From Clostridia bacterium (GTDB lineage: Bacteria > Bacillota_A > Clostridia > Oscillospirales > CAG-272): DNA of 18,653 nt. The notes beneath the pieces are model-generated. The model saw nothing but the letters and a program-made list of their open reading frames with translations. It did not search any database and had not been told where the DNA came from. Position numbers and translations under genes: made by a program. This document shows positions 1 through 8,900 of this stretch, one piece after another; the first letter of the stretch is position 1, and each line of letters starts with the position of its first letter. Location: contig JAFQWB010000018.1 of the NCBI GenBank assembly GCA_017407725.1, positions 1 through 18,653 on the forward strand, written 5' to 3'.

Positions 1-1
1 C

Positions 2-169
2 GCGCTTGTATACCTTAAAGAGTATTTTAACGGTATAGTGCCCGAAAATCCGTATATTGAAGATCCCAAAGACGTGAGATGCATTTCTTTTTCTGCTAAC
101 GGCGATGTACTTAACCAAAACGTGTATAAGCACGGTATTATCGATATTATAAAAAAATATACTCCGTAA
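2..169 (+). CDS. 3' end of an unidentified protein gene (5' end outside window)
   Basis: An open frame runs from the window edge to a TAA at 167-169 and gives the last 55 residues of a protein. There is no start codon inside the window, so the beginning lies upstream. The fragment contains a segment reading RCISFSANGDVLNQNVYK and ends in IIKKYTP. This resembles, from memory only, the C-terminal tail of some radical SAM proteins, but no cysteine cluster or other diagnostic motif is present here, so the family stays open. The downstream kinase-like gene starts 13 bases after the stop, suggesting co-transcription. The frame is supported by its position and by sensible codon use, not by a recognised domain. 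Confidence 0.5.
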   Translation, partial: ALVYLKEYFNGIVPENPYIEDPKDVRCISFSANGDVLNQNVYKHGIIDIIKKYTP

Positions 170-182
170 AACGAAACTCAAA

Positions 183-665
183 ATGAAAAAAATTATTGTT
201 ATAGGCTGTCCGGGAAGCGGGAAAAGTACCTTTTCAAAAGCTCTTCACGAGAAAACCAAACTACCGCTGTATCACCTTGATTTGTTGTACTGGAACGAAG
301 ACAGAACCACAGTTTCCAAAGAGATCTTTCTTGAGCGGCTGAGCAGTGTTCTTGAAAAGGACGAATGGATAATTGACGGGAATTATGCATCCACAATGGA
401 ATATAGAATGTCGCTTTGCGATAGCGTGTTTTTTCTTGATTTTCCGCCCGAGGTATGTCTTGAGGGCATTAAAGAAAGACGCGGAAAGAAAAGAAGCGAT
501 ATTCCGTGGGTCGAGATGGGTGAGGATGCCGAATTTACCGAATTTGTAAAAAGCTTCGCAAAAGAGCAGAAGCCGAAAATACTTGATCTTCTTGCAAAAT
601 ACAGCGATAAAAATATTATAATCTTCTTTGACAGAAAAGAAGCCGAGCACTTTCTTGAAAACTAA
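183..665 (+). CDS. P-loop NTPase, adenylate kinase-like (FlaR/'DNA topology modulation protein' type)
   Basis: This is a 160-residue soluble protein with a Walker A motif GCPGSGKST at residues 8-16, directly after the first beta strand. It also carries the family-typical stretch EWIIDGNYASTMEYR at about residues 61-75, followed by a hydrophobic strand (SVFFLDFP) and a basic helix (KERRGKKR). This layout matches small adenylate kinase-like ATPases often annotated as topology modulation protein or FlaR, whose usual length is about 160-180 residues. The family is believed to be a nucleotide or small-molecule kinase, but its substrate is not settled and cannot be read here. The only sensible start is ATG 183. 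Its ribosome binding site is weak, so translation may depend partly on the gene just upstream. Transcription ends at the hairpin at 668-704. Confidence 0.85.
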   Translation: MKKIIVIGCPGSGKSTFSKALHEKTKLPLYHLDLLYWNEDRTTVSKEIFLERLSSVLEKDEWIIDGNYASTMEYRMSLCDSVFFLDFPPEVCLEGIKERRGKKRSDIPWVEMGEDAEFTEFVKSFAKEQKPKILDLLAKYSDKNIIIFFDRKEAEHFLEN

Positions 666-667
666 GC

Positions 668-704
668 AAAAAAGGTCTGCAGACAAAAGTCTGCAGACCT
701 TTTT
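668..704. terminator. Bidirectional intrinsic terminator between convergent genes
   Basis: A perfect 11-bp stem (GGTCTGCAGAC at 674-684 and GTCTGCAGACC at 689-699) encloses an AAAA loop. It is flanked by six A on the left (668-673) and five T on the right (700-704), so it has a U-tract on either strand. It lies three bases after the stop of the kinase-like gene and overlaps the stop codon of the minus-strand membrane protein gene, so it can end both transcripts. Each arm contains the 10-base self-palindrome GTCTGCAGAC. Confidence 0.9.
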
Positions 705-1230
705 ACTGTATTCCGTATGCACCCGTAACGGGGTCTCTGAAAATTCCAAGATGCGGAGTCTTGAAGGTGAAGATAACAAAAAGCAGTGCAAGTATAAGAA
801 GTATCGAAATAGCGGCTCTTTGCGAAATAATATACTTTTTGTGACGGCAGAAAAGAACTGTTTCGTAAATATATGATATTGCCGCAGAAATAAAGAATAT
901 TGCAATGTTGACAAAATCGGGGGATTTTCCTATCACGCCGTTGTAGGTGTAAAAGAGTATCGGAATCAGAATAAGTCCGAGCAGTATGCCGCGCAGCTTT
1001 ACGTTAAAGAGATCGTCACGGTCCTTAAATAAAAGGCTTTCTACGATCGCAAATATAAGCATCGGCCAGAAAAGAAGCTTCATATGCTCCCATGTTGACT
1101 CATTCACTCCCGAAAATGAGGCAATTAATGGCGATTTACCAAGAAGATCGTACAAAAAATGAAGAAGTGTGCCCAAAAGAGAGGTCACGCCGAATCCGAG
1201 AAGCTGCCATAAGGCTATAGATCTTTTCAT
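703..1230 (-). CDS. DUF6512-like small integral membrane protein
   Basis: This is a 175-residue protein with about five hydrophobic segments, roughly residues 8-28, 50-68, 80-98, 105-127 and 138-157. Between the first two is a conserved-looking loop, SGVNESTWEHMKLLFWP at about residues 40-56, which I associate with the DUF6512 family of Firmicutes membrane proteins. The function of that family is not known. The start ATG at 1228-1230 is preceded on the minus strand by a good ribosome binding site, GAGGTG, five bases before the ATG (GAGGTGAAAC-ATG). The gene converges on the kinase-like gene and its stop codon (703-705) lies inside the shared terminator. It is downstream of the leucine-rich lipoprotein on the same strand, but a terminator-like hairpin at 1312-1346 separates them. 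No signal peptide or catalytic motif was seen. Confidence 0.75.
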   Translation of the reverse strand: MKRSIALWQLLGFGVTSLLGTLLHFLYDLLGKSPLIASFSGVNESTWEHMKLLFWPMLIFAIVESLLFKDRDDLFNVKLRGILLGLILIPILFYTYNGVIGKSPDFVNIAIFFISAAISYIYETVLFCRHKKYIISQRAAISILLILALLFVIFTFKTPHLGIFRDPVTGAYGIQ

Positions 1231-1311
1231 GTTTCACCTCAAATAAAGTCTTAAGTTAACTATATTCGAAAATGAAGGTCGTTATGCACGGTGAATAAAA
1301 GAAAATTATGT

Positions 1312-1346
1312 AAAAAATGCGCCTGCAAGAGCAAGGCGTATTTTTT
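1312..1346. terminator. Intrinsic terminator after the leucine-rich lipoprotein gene
   Basis: An A-rich run and TGCGCC (about 1312-1323) can pair with GGCGTA followed by a T-run (about 1335-1346). The arms are joined by a short loop that can itself form TGC/GCA. On the minus strand the stem has one A/C mismatch but is followed by six T, which fits termination of the minus-strand gene ending at 1351. On the plus strand the mismatch becomes a G-T wobble, so the element may act on both strands, although no plus-strand gene ends here. Confidence 0.7.
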
Positions 1347-1350
1347 ATAT

Positions 1351-2202
1351 TTATTTGAGCGATACGTTACCGTTGGTGCATTTGATAACTGTTGCAGGTA
1401 CCGATGAGGCTAAATTGCCCGAGTCAAGCAAGCTCCATTCTGAGATAGTTCCGCCGAATGTTATGTCTGTAAGGCTTTGGCAACCTGAAAACGCCTCGCT
1501 TTCAATAAGAGAAACACTTTTGGGAATATTGATGCTTTCAAGTGCAGTACCTGAAAATGCATTAAAACAGATGCTCTTGACCTTGTTCCCCATTTTTACC
1601 GATTTGAGATTCTCGCACGAGGAGAAAAGACTTGAATGTATGATTTCAATGCTGTCGGAAAGTGTAATGCTTTCAAGTGAGGAGCATCTTTGGAACGCAC
1701 CGTTGCCTATATAAGTTACACTTTCGGGAATAGAAATGCTTTTAAGTGACGTGCAGGCGGTAAATGCAGAATCACCGATGCTTGTGATAGCTCTTCCAAG
1801 CTTTATCGTTTTAAGCGATGAGCAAAACCAAAAGGCTTCGTTTCCAATGCTCGTTACACTATCCGGAATAATTACCGTTGACAGAGTTTCGCAGAACTTG
1901 AAGGACAAGTTTCCTATTTTTGTTACGTCTCCGATCACAAGGGTTACACCTTGCGAGAGCTCGCTGTTGTCGGAAAGAATGCAGGAGGGAGACTCGGGAT
2001 GTGTGTCATATGTGTAATCCCTTTCAACGTCAAAGCCGTAATTGGTGACAAGCGCATCCCAGGATGAAATAAGATCGTTTTCTTTGTTATAAAGTCCGGG
2101 TGCAAGCGAATCTGTCTTGTCAGCTTTTCTGCAAGCAGTGAAGAGAAGAGCAAACGAGAGCAGAATAAGTGTGCAGGAGATAAGTGCTGTAGTGTTTTTC
2201 AT
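1351..2202 (-). CDS. Lipoprotein with BspA-type leucine-rich repeats (LRR_5)
   Basis: This is a 283-residue surface lipoprotein. It has a short basic N-terminus, a hydrophobic segment and a lipobox-like LFTAC, with the lipidated cysteine probably residue 24. Residues about 38-62 form a short linker with the pattern NDLISSWDALVTNYGF, often seen near the N-terminus of such proteins. Residues about 88-252 hold about seven BspA-type repeats of roughly 23 residues, recognisable by IGxxAFxxCxxL followed by an I-P or similar strand. LRR_5 proteins usually bind proteins or host surfaces; no enzyme domain is present. The ribosome binding site is modest (GAAAG nine bases before ATG), but a near-ideal promoter lies upstream at 2247-2274. 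The gene is transcribed away from the large protease operon, which carries the same repeat type. Confidence 0.85.
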   Translation of the reverse strand: MKNTTALISCTLILLSFALLFTACRKADKTDSLAPGLYNKENDLISSWDALVTNYGFDVERDYTYDTHPESPSCILSDNSELSQGVTLVIGDVTKIGNLSFKFCETLSTVIIPDSVTSIGNEAFWFCSSLKTIKLGRAITSIGDSAFTACTSLKSISIPESVTYIGNGAFQRCSSLESITLSDSIEIIHSSLFSSCENLKSVKMGNKVKSICFNAFSGTALESINIPKSVSLIESEAFSGCQSLTDITFGGTISEWSLLDSGNLASSVPATVIKCTNGNVSLK

Positions 2203-2246
2203 CGTGTTTAACTTTCGCGTTTAAGCCCGTCGGCATGTATGTCTAT

Positions 2247-2274
2247 ATTATACATAGAGGAGAAAAAATGTCAA
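2247..2274 (-). promoter_or_regulatory. Consensus sigma-A promoter for the leucine-rich lipoprotein gene
   Basis: Read on the minus strand, TTGACA (2274-2269) and TATAAT (2252-2247) are both perfect consensus hexamers, separated by 16 bases (2253-2268). Transcription would start near 2240, giving a leader of about 37 bases to the ATG at 2202. No other gene on this strand lies nearby. Confidence 0.85.
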
Positions 2275-2694
2275 TGCCAAAAAAGTCAAAGCCTGCAAAT
2301 TAACGCCGAAAGTTGGTTATAAAAAGTTAAAATTCAGTCAGAAATCCTTTTGAAACGAAAATTTTTTGTAAACAATTTGTAAATAATAAAAAAGCTATAC
2401 TGTACAATAACAGAGTGTAGCGTCACAATTCAGCAAAGCAATGCTTAGAATGCCTTTGCAGATAATCTAAAGCCGTAAGGAGGTTACGCCGAAAAACGCC
2501 AAGAAGCGACAATAAATGTTTTTGAAAAACAAACGATTAGGTGAAAAAAATTCTCCGAAGCAGAACTTTTTTGCAAATTCGTAGTGTTCGTAAAAGGCAA
2601 AAAGTGCCCGATCAAGCCATTAAAACGTATAAATTTCGGCTGTTTAAGAGGCGTTTGAGAGCCTTTGCAAATGGGTGTGAGAAGCATTTTGGGG
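2275..2694. other. Gene-free stretch between divergent promoters, with small hairpins
   Basis: No convincing gene is seen here. Short open frames on both strands (about 65 residues each) lack ribosome binding sites and domain features. Three structures can be pointed to. First, CGTAA-GGAGG-TTACG at 2474-2488 is a 5-bp stem showing GGAGG in its loop. Second, the perfect inverted repeat TGTTTTT-G-AAAAACA lies at 2517-2531. Third, an A-run plus TTCT (about 2546-2556) faces AGAA, a C bulge and a T-run (about 2564-2574), giving an AT-rich terminator-like hairpin. Together these could belong to a small RNA or a dispersed intergenic repeat, but none matches a family I can name. Confidence 0.35.
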
Positions 2695-2723
2695 TTGACA
2701 AAAAAATAAAAAAGATGTATACT
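2695..2723 (+). promoter_or_regulatory. Sigma-A promoter for the protease-peptide transport operon
   Basis: A perfect -35 TTGACA (2695-2700) is followed after 17 bases by TATACT (2718-2723), one mismatch from the -10 consensus. The spacer is A-rich. Transcription would start near 2730, leaving a leader of about 190 bases before the protease start codon at 2922. It is the best plus-strand promoter in the gene-free region and points into the operon. Confidence 0.8.
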
Positions 2724-2729
2724 TATATA

Positions 2730-2921
2730 GTTTTGTAATTTATAGTATGATGCGCGCGTCTGCGCTCACGGACTTTTGAGGGGCATTTCTGCGAGAAATG
2801 CGTCTGCTTTTTTGCGGGCTTTCAGACGACGAGCGCGTTTGGCGGCTGTAAATTCATTTACTGCGCAGTATATCAAAACTGCGTTAGCTTTGTAAACACT
2901 TTATATGTGAGGGAATAAAAA
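2730..2921 (+). promoter_or_regulatory. Structured 5' leader of the protease operon, with terminator-like hairpin
   Basis: The leader contains a perfect 8-bp hairpin, GCATTTCT (2783-2790), loop GCG, AGAAATGC (2794-2801). Six T (2808-2813) begin six bases after the stem, which is terminator-like but with a gap. An outer pairing is possible between CGCGCGTCTG (2753-2762) and CAGACG (2823-2828) plus CGCG (2834-2837), enclosing the hairpin. Further on is the 10-base palindrome ACTGCGCAGT (2860-2869), with ACTGCG repeated at about 2878-2883. The leader ends with a ribosome binding site GAGGG (2909-2913), eight bases before the ATG. It might control the operon by attenuation, but no known riboswitch class is recognised. 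Confidence 0.45.
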
Positions 2922-5900
2922 ATGCGCAAACACACACACAACAAAGGCTTATCAAAAGGCGTCCTTAAGAGATGCACTACTGCGTTGCTTGCAATTGCAA
3001 TACTTGTGCAGGCAATGTCGCTTGGCATTTCTGCTTCGGTATACGGTTTTGCCGGTCTTCTTGGCAGCTCGGGATCGCTCAGCTCGCCCGGAAATTCAGG
3101 TAATGCAAATTTTGACAGCGATGCTGTTATTGAGGCACTTCAGGGTGACGTGATCAAGTATATGAAGAAGGACTTGATTCAGAGAATCGAAGATCAGAGA
3201 CTGACAGGCAGTGCCGAGGTCATTCTGATGTTCTCTGACAAATCCTTGGTTTCGGAATATACAGAAAAGTACGCTGACAAGATGACTTACGATGAGTTCA
3301 AGGTTTCCGATGCGGCGATCGCATTTGAGCGTGAGCTTAAGATAAACCGCGAGACAACTCTCCGTGAGCTTGAGGAAAGCGGACTCGTATTTGAAGTCAA
3401 GCACACTTACACTCATGTTCTTGACGGTGCTTTCGTAATGACGACCTACGAAAACATGAGCGATATATGCGAAAACGAGGGAGTTTCGGGTGCAATGCTT
3501 TCGCAGTCCTACCTTCCCATGAAGGCTCCCAATAACCCGGTTGACGTTTATGATACGGGTATCTTCAACAGCGGAAGCGTAAGCTACACAGGTAAGGGAA
3601 CTATAGTTGCGGTTCTCGATACAGGATGTGACTATGCACACCCCGCTTTTACGACTTATTCGATAAAAGACGGACGTTATGACCGTGATGAGATCGCAGC
3701 ACTTCTTCCTCTTCTTGAGGCAAGCAAGACAAGTGTAGGACTTGAGGCAAGAGAGGTTTACTACGGTAACCTTACGGGCGGCAAGATCGCATTCGGATAT
3801 GACTATGCAGATAAAGATCCCGACATTATGCCGTTCGAGAATAGCCACGGAACTCACGTTGCAGGTATTATAGCAGGTAAGGGCGGCGAGATCACAGGTG
3901 TTGCTATCGACGCACAGCTTGCAATAATGAAGGTTTTCAGTGACTACGATGACGGAGCTAAGGATGGCGACATTATTGCGGCACTTGAGGACTGTATCAC
4001 TCTCGGTGTTGATGCTATCAACATGAGCCTTGGAACCTCGTGCGGATTTACAGAAGAATCCGAGCTTGACGAGCTTTACAAGAATACACTTTACAGCAAT
4101 ATTGAAAAAGCAGGTATTTCTCTTGTAGTTGCGGCTTCCAATGACCACAGCTCGGGCTTCGGCGGAGAAAACGGTAATACAAACAAAACAGATAACCCCG
4201 ATTCGGCAACAGTCGGATCACCCTCTACGTACCTTTCATCCTTTACAGTAGCATCGGTAAGCGGAACAAAAGAGAATTTCATGATTGCCAACGGCAAGGA
4301 TGAGGTATTCTTCATCAAGTCTTACAGCACGTCAGCAAAGGAATATGACTTCTTTGAGATGATGGGAATCAAGGAAGGCGACAAAAAGGTTTACGATTAC
4401 GTTGCGGTTCCCGGATTCGGTGACAGAGTAAACTATTCGGGCGTAAACGTTAAGGGAAAGATCGCTCTCGTATCCAGAGGAGATATAACCTTTGAAGAAA
4501 AGGTTCAGTTCGCTCAGGAGGCAGGAGCTATCGCCGTGCTTATATATAACAATGTATACGGCGACATCACGATGACCATCGGTAACCATGCAAAGATCCC
4601 CGCAGTTTCCATAGGTAAGGACGAGGGCGAAATGCTCGCGGCTCTTAAGACCGGTACACTTGAATTTGACCTCAGTAACAAGGCAGGTCCTTTTATGTCG
4701 GACTTCTCCTCGTGGGGTCCTACTCCCGACTTAAAGCTTAAGCCCGAGATCACCGCTCACGGTGGAAACATCAAGTCTGCCGTTGTAGGCGGCGAGTACG
4801 ACGAAATGAGCGGAACGAGTATGGCGGCACCTAATATGTGCGGTATCACAGTTCTTATCCGTCAGTACGTAAACGAAAAGTTCCCCGAACTTTCGGTAAC
4901 AGAGGCTCGTGACCTCGTTAACCGTCTTTGCATGTCAACAGCAACAATCGCAAAGGACAAGAAGGACCACCCCTATTCTCCCAGAAAGCAGGGAGCAGGT
5001 CTTGCAGATATAACAAAGGCAACCACAACTGCCGCATACCTCCTTGTTGACGGTATCGGCAAGACAAAGCTTGAGCTTGGCGATGACCCCAAGCGTACAG
5101 GCGTTTACGAGATGACAATAAAGCTCGTAAATATTTCCGATAGCGCACAGAGCTACAAGCTCGGAAACCTCACTATGACAGAAAGTGTATCGGTATCCGA
5201 CCCTGAATACGTAGCAGAGCTTGCTTATATGCTTTCCAATACGTCAGAGTATTCTGTAGACGGAGGCGTTCTCAGCGCAGATAACGTTGTTACCGTTGAT
5301 GCAAATAAGACAGCAACAATTAAAGTTAAGATAACTCTTTCAGACGAAGATAAAGCATATCTCGATTCCACCTTCGAAAACGGTATGTTTATTGAAGGCT
5401 ATCTTACCTTCGATAATACAAATGAAGAAGGCGTTGACCTTAACGCTCCCTTCCTTGCCTTCTACGGCAACTGGGGAGATGCACCTATCTTTGATATTGA
5501 CTACTATGAGGTTGAGACCGAGGCACACAACAATGCTATAGACGACGATGACAAGATCAAAGCCGACTATTATGCAACAACTCCTCTCGGAACTTACTAC
5601 TATGACTACATAATTCCGCTTGGAACTTATCTCTACGAAATGGACGAGGATGCATATTCGGCTATCCCTGCAACACGTGAGCATGCTGCAGTAAGCTGCG
5701 TAAAGACAAGCATCAGCGGTATTTACGGAGTGTTTACAGGTCTTTTAAGAGGCGCTAAGGAGCTTAACGTTACCATAACCAACACCGAAACGGGTGAGGT
5801 TGTATGGTCAATGACAGAGTACAACTGTGCTAAGGCACATTATTACGGAGCGCCCCGCGGTTATATGTCGAGAATTGATCTTCCGATGTTTAACGACGAG

Positions 5901-8900
5901 ACAGGATCACTTTTTGCCGCCAATAATACTCACTTTGAAGTAACGATGAGTGCAAAGCTCGACTGGGATGGCGGAGAAAACAAGTCTGATACTTATAGCT
6001 TCTCATTCTACGTTGACTATGAAGCTCCTACGGTTGTTGATTCTCAGTACAGAGTCAAGTACGATAAGAGCCGTAAGGAAAACCGTTACTATCTTGACGT
6101 AATGGTTTACGATAATCACTATGCAATGTCCTGCCGTCCGATCCTTATTTATGACTTCACCGGCGATTTTACGGGCGACTTTATGGGTGAAGATGACGTA
6201 ACAACAACCTTCTCATCACTTTCCGAATATCCTATTCCGATATATCAGCAGAATAAGGGTGAGGTTACAAAGGTTGAAATTGAAATTACGGATTACATAG
6301 ATATAATCAAGAATTCCAAGACACCTAACGGTATTACTCTTTATATAGACGACTATGCAATGAACGCAGGCGTTTATTACATTCCTTTCCCCGAAACAGA
6401 TTCTGAGGATCTCGTATTCAATACGAATTCTATTGATCTCAGTATCAATCAGACAGCCAATCTCGTAGATTATTTCGTACATGCAGATGGATCTGAGATT
6501 GAAATCACAGATTATCTCTACACTCTTAACTGGACTTCGTCCGATCCTTCTGTTGTTGCAGTAAAGGACGGCGAGATCGAAGCTCTTGGGAGCGGTACTG
6601 CAAAGATAAGGGTAACCGCAGATACCTGGGTGGACTATGAATATGTCGGTGAGGATAAGAACGGTCGACCCGAGTACGAAACCAAACCGATGTATAAGGA
6701 AATAACGGTTAACGTATCCGACACACAGATGAAGGATGACCCGAATTCGGGTATAAATGCGGATATCAAGGAGATATTCTTCACGTCTTACGATACACTT
6801 TTTGCACATAATACTCATATAAATTTCTCTGAGATAGGAAGAACGGGTTCTACAAACTACTTTGACGGTAACTACAGCCTTGCATTCTATCCCGCAGAGA
6901 AGATACAGCTTCATTATGAGCTTGATCCATGGAATCTTGCAGATGAGAGATATGAGCTCAAATGGTCATCCAATAAGCCTGACGTTGCATCGGTAGACGG
7001 AAACGGAGTTGTTACCGGTGAAAAAGAGGGTAAGGCAGTAATCACTCTTAAGATTGTTATCGACGGTAAGGAGGAGCAGCTTATTGCAGCTCGTCTTTCG
7101 GTTGAAATAAAGAGTGAATTCATCATTGAAAACAGAGAACTTATCGCTTATAAGGGTAAGGGCGGAGATGTAGTCATTCCCGACGACGAGGGTATTCTCT
7201 ACATCGGCGCATATGCTTTCTCACACTTCTACCTTGATAATAAGAAGGTTGTTGAGAAGGATGAAAACGGCTACTATGATCTTGACGATAAGAAGACTCC
7301 TCTCGGAAACACGACGGTTACGTCGGTAGTTATCCCCGAGGGTGTTGAAAATATCAAGAAATATGCATTCTATAACTGTACGGCACTTAAAGAGGTAGTT
7401 CTTCCCGATAGCTGCGAGACGATCGGAACGGCAGCCTTCCAGGGATGTAAGAACCTCGAAAAGATCAACTTTGCGGGCGATCCCAATGTTGAGAACGATA
7501 AGGACGGCGTTAAGATAATTTCCGATAACGCCTTCTACGATTGCCGCAAGCTCGCTTCAAGCGGCGAAAACGGTGCGGATTTCGCAGGAGTTTACGCTAT
7601 TGGACAGTATGCATTCTATAACACTGCATTCACAAGCCTTGACCTCTCGCTTCTCAGCAGAATAAGCATGGGTGCGTTCTACGGTTGTAAGTCGCTTACA
7701 ACGCTTAAGCTCGGTGAGAGAACAAGAATCTCAGATTCAATGTTCTACGGCTGTACAGCACTCACAGACGTGACAATTTACAGTGATACAGTCGGAGATA
7801 AGGCATTCTACGGATGTACTGCGCTCAAGAACGTAACACTTGCAAATAACGTTACTTACCTCGGTGTTGAGGCATTCAAAAACTGCTCAAAGCTCGGTGC
7901 GATCAATATTAACGCAGAGATTGAGTACATAGGCAAAAATGCATTTGCAGGTTGCACGTCACTCGAAAGCTTCAAGCTTCCCGAGGATGCACAGCTTACA
8001 AATTACAAGATAGAGGGCGGAGCAATCTACACAAAGAACGGAGATACTCTCGTACTTGTTCTTCCTTCAAACATCACATCATTTGAGGTTCCTGCATCGG
8101 TTAAGTATATTTCAGGCGGAGCATTCGTAACACTCAAAAATCTCCAGATCGTAAGCTTTGCAAGCGGATCTGCAATCGAGGTTATCGGTGACGGTGCATT
8201 TGCGGGCTTAAAGAGCCTTAAAACGGTAAATCTTCCTGCAAATAAGGAAATAAAGATTGGAATCCGTGCTTTCGATGAGGCAACCTCGCTTAGGACGATC
8301 GATCTTACTTCGGTAATCGAGATCGGTGACTATGCGTTCAATAAAACAGCAATCACAGCACTTACACTTAATAAGGAAAAGATTAAGATCGGATCTTACG
8401 CGTTCAAGGATACTAAGTCACTCGGAACGGTAGTTCTTACAAACGGAGTGAAGATCGGCGTTGGTGCTTTTGAAAATTCTGCTGTTACAACAGTAGATCT
8501 CAAGGGTGGAAATGCTACTGTAGGCGATAGCGCATTCAAGAACTGTGTAAACCTTACATCGTTCGACTTCTCAGGTATCAAGGAAGAGAAGGACGCTAAC
8601 GGAAACGTTGTAGAGATCAAGATAGGCGACTATGCATTCTTCGGATGTAAGAAGCTCAAGCAGGTAGTTGCAAACGATATCTACGTTATAGGCAACAGCG
8701 TATTCGCAGGATGCGTTATGCTTGAAAAGCTCGAAGCAAATAAGCTTGAGTCTATCGGAAACGGAGCATTCTTCGACGTAACAATTGACATTTCCAAGCT
8801 TTCTAACGATTACACAGCAACAAGACTTACAAAGCTTGATCTTCCTAAGCTTGAAAAGATAGGCGATTCGGCGTTCTCGTGCTCCGTAGGCATTGCGTCC

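Noticed and set aside
2366..2408. Second plus-strand promoter (TTGTAA with TATACT or TACAAT)
   Set aside because: Spacings of 13, 20 or 24 bases do not suit sigma-A, and no gene follows directly.
2484..2687. Minus-strand open frame of 67 residues in the gene-free region
   Set aside because: No ribosome binding site, promoter or recognisable motif; its overlap with the plus-strand frame suggests chance or a repeat.
2541..2738. Small plus-strand open frame of 65 residues, very basic
   Set aside because: It runs through the -35 and -10 of the operon promoter, has no convincing ribosome binding site or domain, and overlaps another equally long open frame on the opposite strand.
3096..4148. Long minus-strand frame of 350 residues inside the protease gene
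   Set aside because: It lies opposite the conserved S8 domain, its protein is Cys- and Val-rich without domains, and it mirrors the coding frame. It is a shadow of the codon use.
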